Positions 1 to 5,830 of a stretch of 5,830 nucleotides of DNA are shown piece by piece. A program made the position numbers and the translations under genes. The number at the start of each line of letters is the position of its first letter. The stretch's first letter is position 1. This DNA comes from an uncultured Bacteroidota bacterium (GTDB taxonomy: Bacteria; Bacteroidota; Bacteroidia; NS11-12g; UBA955), in assembly GCA_903959115.1 (NCBI GenBank), contig CAJBVU010000182.1:1-5830 (forward strand). The letters are read 5' to 3'. The notes beneath the pieces are model-generated. The model was not told the origin of the DNA. It saw only the letters and a program-made list of their open reading frames with translations, and made no database searches.

Positions 1-984
1 ATTATTCTCCAAATACCAATCTATTGTCTTATCAAACCCTTGGTCAAAAGCCACACTCGGCGACCAGCCCAATTCATTTTCCAACTTACTTGCATCAATC
101 GCATAACGGAAATCATGGCCTTTTCTATCGGTAACGTAAGTAATCAACTTGGCCGATTCACCCGCTTCACGCCCCAATTTACGGTCCATGATTTCACACA
201 ATTTGTGAACCAAATCAATGTTCTTCCATTCGTTATTCCCGCCGATATTATAGGTTTCGCCATTTTTACCATTGAAGTATATGGTCTCAATCGCGCGCGC
301 ATGATCCTCAACCCACAACCAATCGCGAATGTTTTCGCCTTTACCATAAACAGGCAATGGTTTATTGTTCGTAATGTTATGAATCATCAATGGAATCAGC
401 TTTTCCGGAAATTGATGACTGCCATAATTGTTAGAACAATTACTAATTACCATTGGCATTTTATATGTCTCATGGTAGGCCCTAACAAAATGGTCTGAGC
501 TCGCTTTTGATGCGCTGTAAGGGGAGTTTGGATCGTAAGGCGTTTCCTCAGTGAATTTGCCGTCATCTCCTAAAGTTCCATATACTTCGTCGGTGCTCAC
601 ATGATAGAATCTACCCGTTTCGGTATTGCCATGGGCCTTGTAAGCATTTAACAACACAACCGTACCCACCACATTTGTCATTACAAAATCAATGGGGTTT
701 GTGATACTGCGATCCACGTGACTCTCCGCCGCCAAATGGATTACGCCATGAATGCTGCGCGAAGTAAACAAAGCCTCAACCGCCTCTTTATCAGTAATAT
801 CCATGCGAACAAACTCGTAGTTCGATGCATTTTCGATATCCTTCAAATTCTCCAAATTCCCAGCATAGGTTAGTATGTCTAGGTTGATGATATGCAAATC
901 AGGGTGATTTTGGACAAAACGCCTAACGACATGGCTACCAATAAAACCTGCTCCGCCGGTGATGATTATATTCTTTTTGCTCAT
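1..984 (-). CDS. rmlB: dTDP-glucose 4,6-dehydratase RmlB (3' end beyond the window)
   Basis: RmlB converts dTDP-glucose to dTDP-4-keto-6-deoxyglucose in the cytoplasm with tightly bound NAD+. This is the second step of dTDP-L-rhamnose and related deoxysugar synthesis for surface glycans. I translated 328 codons from the ATG at 984-982; the frame is open to the left edge. The family is usually about 345-355 residues, so only a short C-terminal piece is missing. The NAD+-binding Rossmann motif TGGAGFIGSH is at residues 9-18. HLAAESHVDRS (84-92) and the catalytic TDE triad (T131, D132, E133) follow, then Y156xxxK160 in PYSASKAS. The substrate-binding stretches NNYGSHQFPEKLIPL (from 185) and VYGKGENIRDWL (from 212) separate RmlB from UDP-glucose epimerases. 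The gene lies 51 nt after the lipoprotein gene, same strand. No frameshift or missing catalytic residue is visible. Other rml genes may lie off the left edge (inference). Confidence 0.95.
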   Translation of the reverse strand, partial: MSKKNIIITGGAGFIGSHVVRRFVQNHPDLHIINLDILTYAGNLENLKDIENASNYEFVRMDITDKEAVEALFTSRSIHGVIHLAAESHVDRSITNPIDFVMTNVVGTVVLLNAYKAHGNTETGRFYHVSTDEVYGTLGDDGKFTEETPYDPNSPYSASKASSDHFVRAYHETYKMPMVISNCSNNYGSHQFPEKLIPLMIHNITNNKPLPVYGKGENIRDWLWVEDHARAIETIYFNGKNGETYNIGGNNEWKNIDLVHKLCEIMDRKLGREAGESAKLITYVTDRKGHDFRYAIDASKLENELGWSPSVAFDQGFDKTIDWYLENN

Positions 985-991
985 AAAGATT

Positions 992-999
992 CAAAATTA
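992..999 (-). promoter_or_regulatory. weak candidate -7 box upstream of rmlB
   Basis: Read on the minus strand, TAATTTTG fits the Bacteroidota -7 consensus TAnnTTTG and ends 7 nt before the rmlB ATG. No TTG lies 17-23 nt upstream, so the -33 half is missing. If active it would give an almost leaderless rmlB mRNA independent of the upstream genes. A chance match in AT-rich DNA is quite possible. Confidence 0.2.
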
Positions 1000-1035
1000 C
1001 TATGTTCGATGCGCTGTTTGAGAGAAAAATTTGTG

Positions 1036-1968
1036 TTACTCTGCTTTAACTGATTTAATAACAACCCGAAGAGGGGCATACGCTGGCACACCAATTCTTC
1101 CACGATTACCATAACCATTGGAAGACGTTACTAAAAACTCACCTTCTTCGCCTTCATTCAAATAAAATGGCAAAATATTTAAACACCTCACATCGTAAAT
1201 GGCTAAGGCAGATTCGAAAGGATCCGTGTCTAACTTTTCCGCCCTGTAAAGCCTACCTTCCATGGATGAATTCACAAGTAGCGATCCATCGATATTATAT
1301 ACCTCACAATGAAAAGTAGCCGCTTTCGCGCCTTTCAAATAGGGTGCATTTTCTAATCTGCGATGCTCTGTATCGTAACTCCCATCTTTCTGTTTGATGC
1401 GATATTTGATCATTTTGCTGGAATCCAATAACCAACCGCCCTCGGCAAGGCCTTTCACCCCATTTTTTGATGCATAATCGTCGATCATTTTGTTCTCCGC
1501 CATAATTCGATTCAAGAATTTTTGATTGCGGTAGGCATCATAGTCCTCGGCCGACAAAATGCGATCCACCTGAATAATAAAACGGGCTTCTTGACCCGAT
1601 TCCAATAAACCAATTAAAGGCGATCCCCCGATTTTCAGTTTTAAACTGTCGGTGCTGATTTTGACTTCCATTTTTGTCCCAGAACCCATCATCATCAAAG
1701 CTTCCAAAAGTTCATTCTTGGCCACCAAAGGAAAGGGCAATTCTTCCAAGGTATCCGATAAAAAGCTGTTTTCTAGCGTATCGCCCTTGGGTCCAATCAA
1801 CATATGATTTAACAACATAAAGTGATGTGGTCCGTAAGGTTTCTTTAGCGCATCGCCTTCTAAAAACTTATAAACCAAACCTTTATCGCTGGTCTTAAAC
1901 CCACCATTGCAACCCACCGCCATTAGCAATGGCAATAAAATCAATCCAATCCAAAACTGCTTTTTCAT
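1036..1968 (-). CDS. lipoprotein with two degenerate FKBP-like (peptidyl-prolyl isomerase) domains
   Basis: This is a 310-residue predicted lipoprotein, anchored by lipidation and probably in the periplasm or on the outer membrane. The N-terminus is MKKQF, then a hydrophobic stretch and a lipobox AVGC with the cysteine at 20. No clear surface-export signal follows the cysteine. Residues about 29-138 resemble an FKBP domain of Bacteroidota lipoproteins: a GLVYKF start, FPLVAKNELLEALMMMGSG, and a closing strand at ARFIIQVDRIL. A charged, probably helical linker (about 140-170) leads to a second FKBP-like region (about 212-308), with DPFESAL, LNEGEEGEFLV and GYGNRGRIGVPAYAPLRVVI. The last matches the FKBP signature around the conserved Tyr-Gly and Ile-Pro positions. 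Several usual active-site aromatics look replaced, so a chaperone or scaffold role is as likely as isomerase activity (inference). The gene starts 22 nt after the nrnA-family gene, suggesting one operon. GldI, the gliding-motility lipoprotein, is a related single-domain FKBP protein; this one is longer and I do not assign that name. Confidence 0.8.
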   Translation of the reverse strand: MKKQFWIGLILLPLLMAVGCNGGFKTSDKGLVYKFLEGDALKKPYGPHHFMLLNHMLIGPKGDTLENSFLSDTLEELPFPLVAKNELLEALMMMGSGTKMEVKISTDSLKLKIGGSPLIGLLESGQEARFIIQVDRILSAEDYDAYRNQKFLNRIMAENKMIDDYASKNGVKGLAEGGWLLDSSKMIKYRIKQKDGSYDTEHRRLENAPYLKGAKAATFHCEVYNIDGSLLVNSSMEGRLYRAEKLDTDPFESALAIYDVRCLNILPFYLNEGEEGEFLVTSSNGYGNRGRIGVPAYAPLRVVIKSVKAE

Positions 1969-1990
1969 TTCGCTACTTTATAATGATGCG

Positions 1991-3013
1991 TTAAATCGCT
2001 TGTAATTCCTTTTTGTATAACTGAATGGAGGCCTTGAACTTAGCAACCGTTTCCTCCAGCGTTTCTGTACTTTGTCCGCCCGCAGCATTCCGATGTCCGC
2101 CCCCCTCAAAATATTTCCCCGCAAATTCATTGGCCGGGAAAGTACCCTTGCTACGAAAACTCATTTTAACCCTTTCCGTTCTATCGATGATTAATACACT
2201 CAATACGATATCTTTCAGCCCCAATCCAAAATTCACCAAGCCCTCTGTATCGCCCGTTTGAACGTGAAACTGACGCAGTTCATCTCTATCCAAATAAATC
2301 AAAGCCGTTCTGCATTCGGGAATAATTTCTAACTTCTTATAAAGACAGTATCCCCATAATTTAGTACGATCCAAGGTAAATACATCGTAAATATTGGCAT
2401 GTATTTCCAAATGGTCAGCGCCAAACTCCATCAAATCTGCCGCCAATCTCAAAGTGAAAGGCTTGGTATTGTTATGCTGGAAATTTCCAGTATCTGTCAT
2501 CAATCCAGTATACAAACACGTCGCGATGTCTTTGCTAATGAAACCTTGACCAAACGCCTCTTTAATCCATAAATAAACCAACTCACAAGTACTAGAAGCT
2601 TCGTGATTCCAATAGGTAAATTCCGAAAAACTGTCAGGTTCTAAGTGATGGTCTATCATTACTTTTGATGCCTTTGATTCACGTACTAATTCACCCAATT
2701 GGTTGATCCTAGACAAACGATTGAAATCCAGACAAAAAACTAAGTCCGCGGAAGCTACTTTTTCTGCTACCAACGTGGGATTTACCTCAAAATCAATGAC
2801 CCCCGCGTTACCCGGCAACCAAAATAAATTCTCTGCATAATCCGTGGGCGTACAAACCACAACCTCATCAATAAATTCTCTTAAAAACGCACAAAGACCC
2901 AGGGTAGAACCCATCGCATCGCCATCAGGTTTATGGTGTGTGGTAATGACAACAGAATGGTATTTTCTGTCCTTGATATTTTGAACTAAGTCGGAAGTAT
3001 TGTTGATTAACAT
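1991..3013 (-). CDS. nrnA: DHH/DHHA1 phosphoesterase, NrnA family (oligoribonuclease / pAp phosphatase)
   Basis: NrnA-type enzymes degrade 2-5 nt RNA fragments to mononucleotides and can dephosphorylate pAp to AMP, using divalent metals, usually Mn2+, in the cytoplasm. From the ATG at 3013 the protein has 340 residues, a normal length. Motif I is HHKPDGDAMGS (H26, D30, D32), motif II LDFNR (D96), motif III the name-giving DHH (121-123), and motif IV LMTDTGNF (D174). The C-terminal DHHA1 substrate-binding domain carries GGGHRNAAGG at 304-313. All metal ligands expected for the family are present. The frame can be extended four codons to a TTG at 3025, but that TTG lies inside the predicted -7 box, so I chose the ATG. 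The gene appears to be first in an operon with the FKBP-like lipoprotein gene. Substrate choice (nanoRNA, pAp or cyclic-dinucleotide products such as pApA) cannot be read from sequence; the symbol is given by family. Confidence 0.9.
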   Translation of the reverse strand: MLINNTSDLVQNIKDRKYHSVVITTHHKPDGDAMGSTLGLCAFLREFIDEVVVCTPTDYAENLFWLPGNAGVIDFEVNPTLVAEKVASADLVFCLDFNRLSRINQLGELVRESKASKVMIDHHLEPDSFSEFTYWNHEASSTCELVYLWIKEAFGQGFISKDIATCLYTGLMTDTGNFQHNNTKPFTLRLAADLMEFGADHLEIHANIYDVFTLDRTKLWGYCLYKKLEIIPECRTALIYLDRDELRQFHVQTGDTEGLVNFGLGLKDIVLSVLIIDRTERVKMSFRSKGTFPANEFAGKYFEGGGHRNAAGGQSTETLEETVAKFKASIQLYKKELQAI

Positions 3014-3022
3014 GGAATAGTA

Positions 3023-3052
3023 CAAAAATACGCCAAACAGAAGGTATTTTTG
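3023..3052. repeat. 9-bp inverted repeat formed by two opposed -7 boxes
   Basis: CAAAAATAC (3023-3031) and GTATTTTTG (3044-3052) are perfect reverse complements separated by 12 nt. Each arm contains a TAnnTTTG box, one reading left into nrnA and one reading right into the M16 peptidase gene. The symmetry may come only from two promoter boxes facing away from each other. It could also be a shared regulator site. It has no T-tract and lies upstream of both genes, so it is not a terminator. Confidence 0.6.
3045..3052 (+). promoter_or_regulatory. candidate -7 box of the M16 peptidase gene
   Basis: TATTTTTG matches TAnnTTTG and ends 7 nt before the ATG at 3060, which implies a leaderless or nearly leaderless transcript. 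No TTG occurs 17-23 nt upstream, so the -33 element is weak or absent and the site is less certain than its minus-strand partner. Confidence 0.4.
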
Positions 3053-3059
3053 CCAATCG

Positions 3060-4307
3060 ATGGGTTCTGAACACTACCAATTAATTACTCTGCCAAATGG
3101 CTTGCGCGTGGTGCACCAACGCGTGAAAGGCACGCAATTAGTTCATGCGGGATTTACCATTCAAGCGGGAAGTAAAAATGATGGCCCGAATCCCGGCCTA
3201 GCCCATTGCCTAGAACACATGCTCTTCAAGGGCACAACACATCGAAAGACCATCCACGTCTTAAATCACCTAGAAGTGGTAGGAGGTGAGTTAAACGCAT
3301 ACACAACCAAGGAGTTAACCACCATTTACGGGACAACACAATCCAAACATTTATCCCGACTTACTGATATTTTGTGTGATGTAGTTTTCCGATCCACCTT
3401 TCCCGAAGCAGAATTGGAAAAAGAGAAAAAAGTAATAGTAGATGAGATCAACATGTACCTCGATACGCCTGAGGAGAACATTTTCGACGAATTTCAAGAG
3501 CGAATTTTTGAAGGTCATCCTTTGGCTCACAATATTTTAGGGACGGAAGAATCGGTAAATAAAATCACCCAATCCGATCTTAAGCATTTCGTAAACACCC
3601 ATTACCGCTTCGAAAACATGGTATTTGCCGTGGTTGGAAACGTATCAATTGAAAGGGTGCTCTTGGCCTTGCAAAGATTCCTACCCCAAGTGCAAGAACT
3701 GAATTCTCCTGGAGTAATTCTAGCCAATAGCACTTTTGAACCGCTCAAAACTTTTCATGAGGTCAAAAAGACCGACTTCAACCAAGCGTATGCGATTCTA
3801 GGTAGTTTGGCCTACGAAATCGACCATCCAAATCGCTGGAAATTGTTATTGGTAAACAACTTTTTTGGCGGCCCAGTGTTAAACAGCAGATTAAACCTCG
3901 CCATCCGCGAAAAATATGGCTACACCTATAATGTAGAAAGCGGATACAGCGCCTTTGCCGAAACCGGATTATTTCACTGTTTCGTTGGTAGCGAACCCAA
4001 ATATATTGAGCGTTCCGTAGAATTGATTTTTAAGGAGTTGAAAAAACTGCGTACACAATCGCTTGGCACCCTACAACTGTCTCGGGCCAAAAATCAATAC
4101 GCCGGTCAGCTCATCCTTTCCAACGAAAATCGCAGCGGCTTAATGATGCACCTAGGTCAAAGCGTACTCAGAAAAGGCAAAGCAAACTCCATCGAACATG
4201 CCATTGAATCAATCAGAAAAGTCACCGTTACCGATGTGTTAGAAGTCGCCAATGAACTGATGGCTGAAGAAAATTTTAGTCGTTTGTATTACGTTCCCCA
4301 GGACTAA
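3060..4307 (+). CDS. M16 family (M16B-type) zinc metallopeptidase
   Basis: The product is a pitrilysin-clan peptidase of 415 residues, the usual size for single-chain bacterial M16B enzymes, which resemble mitochondrial processing peptidase and typically work as dimers closing around unfolded peptides. The inverted zinc motif is HCLEH (H49, E52, H53). The third ligand is E129 in VIVDEI, 76 residues after H53 as expected for the family. The N-terminal strand TLPNGLRVV (10-18) sits where M16 proteins normally begin, supporting the start at 3060. The C-terminal half has SRLNLAIREKYGYTY with the substrate-binding R283/Y290 pair. One chain therefore carries both the catalytic and the R/Y half, and it is likely active. 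No signal peptide is visible, so I infer a cytoplasmic location. The natural substrate is unknown. The last 32 bp overlap the convergent pnuC-family gene. Confidence 0.93.
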   Translation: MGSEHYQLITLPNGLRVVHQRVKGTQLVHAGFTIQAGSKNDGPNPGLAHCLEHMLFKGTTHRKTIHVLNHLEVVGGELNAYTTKELTTIYGTTQSKHLSRLTDILCDVVFRSTFPEAELEKEKKVIVDEINMYLDTPEENIFDEFQERIFEGHPLAHNILGTEESVNKITQSDLKHFVNTHYRFENMVFAVVGNVSIERVLLALQRFLPQVQELNSPGVILANSTFEPLKTFHEVKKTDFNQAYAILGSLAYEIDHPNRWKLLLVNNFFGGPVLNSRLNLAIREKYGYTYNVESGYSAFAETGLFHCFVGSEPKYIERSVELIFKELKKLRTQSLGTLQLSRAKNQYAGQLILSNENRSGLMMHLGQSVLRKGKANSIEHAIESIRKVTVTDVLEVANELMAEENFSRLYYVPQD

Positions 4308-5055
4308 ATTTATTCATTTCACCCCTCCACATTTGTAACCCTTTGAGGGCAAGGGGGATATAAATCAAGTACAGAATGGCTGTGATATAATTGTGGTTGA
4401 GCCAATACACAGGAACATAAATTAGATCAACGAGGATCCATAATATCCAGTTTTGAATCCACTTTTTTGCCTGCATGTATAAAGCAGACAAGCTTAAAAA
4501 TAGGAGCATTGCATCCAAATAGACAAACCTCGGCGGGGCGATATTCGACAGAGGAGATTGACCAAAAACACGACTAATTCCCATAAAAATGTCACCCGAA
4601 ACAAGGGCAGAAATTACATTTGCAAACAATCCTGAACTGACGATATAAACCCAAAATGGATAAACACAGAGGGCAACGACAAGAACTTTCATTATTGATT
4701 TTTGATGTCCTAAACTGGGTCTAATTGATTCCCCTACAAAAGAACTCCGGCGCCAACTTATCCATCCATAAATTTGAAAACCGACAAAAATCATGTTTAA
4801 TATAGCATCAGAATAGAGTCCACTATTAAGAAAAACAAAAACGTAAATCGTGGAACCCGCCATCGCAACAGGCCAATTCCAAATGCTGTTTTTGGCAGCT
4901 AATACCACGCACCAAAACGACAAAATTGCGGCAATCCATTCGGCCGGATGCATTTGTTGAATTCCGCTCCACAACATATTTCCAAAACCCGCGTTGACCG
5001 AAATCTCCAAAACGATTGGTATTTGAAATACAGACAGCATGGGGCAAATCAACAT
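4276..5055 (-). CDS. pnuC: PnuC-family vitamin transporter (nicotinamide riboside type)
   Basis: PnuC proteins are inner-membrane facilitators, usually with seven helices, that take up nicotinamide riboside for NAD synthesis; trapping depends on phosphorylation inside the cell. Family marks in this 259-residue protein are W59NWPVAMAGSTIYV, GLYSDAILN (79-87), IYGWISW (95-101), YLDAMLLFLSLSALYMQAKKW (179-199), and NWILWILVDLIYVPVYW (202-218), which holds the conserved WxxxD/N of the substrate site. Seven to eight hydrophobic stretches are visible. Residues about 140-175 form a longer connection than I expect between the middle helices. Some Bacteroidota relatives (PnuT) carry thiamine instead; I see no thiamine riboswitch or thiamine gene nearby, so nicotinamide riboside is the default inference. 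The ATG at 5055 fits the promoter and an A-rich leader, but the ATG at 5040 is equally possible. The 3' end overlaps the M16 gene. Confidence 0.88.
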   Translation of the reverse strand: MLICPMLSVFQIPIVLEISVNAGFGNMLWSGIQQMHPAEWIAAILSFWCVVLAAKNSIWNWPVAMAGSTIYVFVFLNSGLYSDAILNMIFVGFQIYGWISWRRSSFVGESIRPSLGHQKSIMKVLVVALCVYPFWVYIVSSGLFANVISALVSGDIFMGISRVFGQSPLSNIAPPRFVYLDAMLLFLSLSALYMQAKKWIQNWILWILVDLIYVPVYWLNHNYITAILYLIYIPLALKGLQMWRGEMNKFSPGERNTND

Positions 5056-5083
5056 CCGTTGTGATTTTTTTATTTGAACGATT

Positions 5084-5112
5084 CAAAAGTACGATAGTAA
5101 AATCCGATTCAA
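5084..5112 (-). promoter_or_regulatory. predicted promoter of pnuC
   Basis: On the minus strand TTG (5112-5110), an 18-nt spacer and TACTTTTG (5091-5084) match the Bacteroidota consensus TTG-N17-23-TAnnTTTG well. A second TTG (5115-5113) would give a 21-nt spacer. Initiation a few bases downstream would leave a leader of about 20 nt containing an A-run (5064-5071) before the ATG at 5055, typical of translation starts in this phylum. Confidence 0.65.
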
Positions 5113-5120
5113 CAATGCGG

Positions 5121-5151
5121 TTGAAAAGCAATCGCGATTCAACTAACTTTG
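5121..5151 (+). promoter_or_regulatory. predicted promoter of the superoxide dismutase gene
   Basis: TTG (5121-5123), a 20-nt spacer and TAACTTTG (5144-5151) give a full match to the Bacteroidota vegetative promoter. The expected leader is about 20 nt and A-rich (ACAACTAAAAATAAG), without a strong Shine-Dalgarno site. I see no clear palindrome for a Fur, PerR or OxyR-type regulator next to it. It points away from the pnuC promoter and starts only 5 nt from its outermost TTG. Confidence 0.7.
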
Positions 5152-5178
5152 TTTTCATAAACAACTAAAAATAAGCCC

Positions 5179-5784
5179 ATGTTCGAATTACCTGCTTTGC
5201 CCTATGCTCACAATGCTTTGGAGCCACACATTGACGAAAAAACCATGGAAATCCACCACGGTAAACACCATCAAGCCTATGTAAACAACCTTAACAACGC
5301 CGTAAAAGGCAATGCTGCTGAAGGTGTTTCTTTGATTGATTTGGTTCACAATATCTCTAAATATAGCCCTGCCATTCGCAACAATGGTGGCGGACATTGG
5401 AATCACAGTTTCTTCTGGGGAATTATGGGACCCAATGGCGGAGGTCAGCCTAACGGTGCTTTGATGGACGCCATCGTGGCTAGCTTTGGTTCTTTTGATG
5501 CGATGAAAGAACAGTTCAACAGCGCTGGAACTACTCGTTTTGGTAGTGGTTGGGCTTGGTTAATCGTTCACGATCATAAATTAGCAATCACCTCTACACC
5601 AAACCAAGACAATCCTTTGATGGACATTGCCGAAGTAAAAGGAACACCAATTTTAGGATTAGACGTATGGGAGCATGCTTACTATTTGCATTATCAAAAC
5701 CGCAGACCCGATTATATCGGCGCGTTTTGGAATGTGATCAATTGGTCGGCCGTAAACGCCCACTTTGAAGCCGCTACGAAGTAA
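5179..5784 (+). CDS. sod: superoxide dismutase, Fe/Mn family (Mn-type pattern)
   Basis: The enzyme converts superoxide to oxygen and hydrogen peroxide. The 201 residues match the usual length, and no signal peptide is present, so it should be cytosolic. The N-terminal domain begins FELPALPYAHNALEPHI, as in classical bacterial enzymes. Metal ligands are H26 (in EIHHGKHH), H76 (in HWNHSFFWG), D162 and H166 (in LDVWEHAYY). Second-sphere residues H30 and Y34 are present. At the position where Fe enzymes carry a metal-bridging Gln before WNH, this protein has Gly72. The alternative Gln of Mn enzymes is present as Q143 in TPNQDNP. This suggests Mn or mixed metal use, although related Bacteroidota enzymes can be cambialistic, so metal choice is inference. 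A complete promoter lies upstream and a probable terminator 20 nt after the stop codon, so it is likely a single-gene transcript. I use a generic symbol because sodA and sodB depend on metal. Confidence 0.96.
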   Translation: MFELPALPYAHNALEPHIDEKTMEIHHGKHHQAYVNNLNNAVKGNAAEGVSLIDLVHNISKYSPAIRNNGGGHWNHSFFWGIMGPNGGGQPNGALMDAIVASFGSFDAMKEQFNSAGTTRFGSGWAWLIVHDHKLAITSTPNQDNPLMDIAEVKGTPILGLDVWEHAYYLHYQNRRPDYIGAFWNVINWSAVNAHFEAATK

Positions 5785-5803
5785 TTTCAATTTTCAATTA
5801 AAT

Positions 5804-5830
5804 AAAAAGGGCCCCCGAGCAATTGCTCGG
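5804..5830 (+). terminator. probable intrinsic terminator after sod, cut by the window edge
   Basis: The run AAAAAGGGCCC (5804-5814) leads into the perfect palindrome CCGAGCAATTGCTCGG (5815-5830), which folds as a 6-bp GC-rich stem with an AATT loop, or 8 bp if the loop is counted as paired. The right-hand continuation, expected to pair with GGGCCC and end in a T-run, lies outside the window. The upstream A-run suggests a terminator that may work in both directions. Confidence 0.7.

Larger units (their letters stand above)
3023..3056 (-). promoter_or_regulatory. predicted promoter of the nrnA-lipoprotein(-rmlB) transcript
   Basis: On the minus strand the sequence reads TTG (3056-3054), a 23-nt spacer, and TATTTTTG (3030-3023). 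This fits the Bacteroidota consensus TTG-N17-23-TAnnTTTG at the upper spacing limit. Only 9 nt separate the box from the ATG at 3013, so transcription would begin very near the start codon. The box also contains the alternative TTG start, which argues against that start being used. Confidence 0.5.

Noticed and set aside
40..498. A 152-codon plus-strand open frame
   Set aside because: It lies wholly opposite the well-supported rmlB coding sequence, and its translation has no recognisable motif. It is a shadow frame.
3014..3025. TTG start four codons upstream of the nrnA ATG
   Set aside because: The TTG at 3025-3023 is part of the predicted -7 promoter box, so it would not be in the transcript. 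The ATG at 3013 gives a normal-length NrnA family N-terminus.
4322..4356. Possible hairpin (CCCT/AGGG and CCCCT/AGGGG pairs) just after the M16 stop codon
   Set aside because: The stems are only 4-5 bp, there is no following T-run on either strand, and the sequence codes for the conserved end of PnuC. It does not qualify as a terminator.
4826..5164. A 112-codon minus-strand open frame starting upstream of pnuC
   Set aside because: Most of it overlaps pnuC in another frame. Its start codon lies upstream of the predicted pnuC promoter, and the translation is low in motif content and unlike any family I know.
5056..5178. Riboswitch or small RNA in the pnuC/sod intergenic region
   Set aside because: Each predicted leader is only about 20 nt, too short for a TPP or NAD+ riboswitch, and I see no conserved structured element.
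1..5830. Mobile element, CRISPR, defence or toxin-antitoxin system
   Set aside because: No transposase, integrase, direct-repeat array, nuclease-toxin pair or terminal inverted repeats are present. All coding space is explained by six ordinary chromosomal genes.

Overview
This 5.8 kb window looks like ordinary chromosome from a member of the Bacteroidota. Four things point there. Several intergenic regions carry the Bacteroidota-type promoter (TTG, a 17-23 nt spacer, TAnnTTTG). The gene starts have A-rich leaders rather than clear Shine-Dalgarno sites. One gene encodes a lipoprotein with FKBP-like domains of a type common in that phylum. Base composition is moderate, slightly AT-rich. I cannot name a genus. 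I see no insertion sequence, phage gene, CRISPR array, tRNA, rRNA or foreign-looking island.

Left half, minus strand (positions 3013 down to 1): three genes run in one direction and are probably co-transcribed from a promoter near 3023-3056. They are a DHH/DHHA1 phosphoesterase of the NrnA family (1991-3013), a two-domain FKBP-like lipoprotein (1036-1968, 22 nt downstream), and RmlB, dTDP-glucose 4,6-dehydratase (1-984, 51 nt further on, cut by the left edge). RmlB belongs to dTDP-sugar synthesis for surface polysaccharide. A further rml or glycan cluster may lie beyond the left edge, but that cannot be seen here.

Middle: an M16B zinc peptidase (3060-4307, plus strand) diverges from the NrnA gene across only 46 nt. 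The spacer holds two TAnnTTTG boxes, one per strand, which form the arms of a 9-bp inverted repeat. Both coding starts lie 7-9 nt after a box, so both mRNAs may be leaderless or nearly so. The peptidase gene converges on a PnuC-family vitamin transporter gene (4276-5055, minus strand), and the two coding regions overlap by 32 bp at their 3' ends.

Right: pnuC and a superoxide dismutase gene (5179-5784, plus strand) diverge from a 123-nt region with one well-formed promoter for each. The dismutase has all four metal ligands and a Mn-type pattern at the second-sphere Gln position. The window ends in a hairpin that is probably the first part of the dismutase terminator.

The genes cover unrelated housekeeping functions: RNA turnover, envelope, sugar-nucleotide synthesis, proteolysis, cofactor uptake and oxidative-stress defence. 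I found no convincing new biological system. The points most worth a second look are the compact divergent promoter spacer, the tandem degenerate FKBP lipoprotein and the convergent gene overlap.
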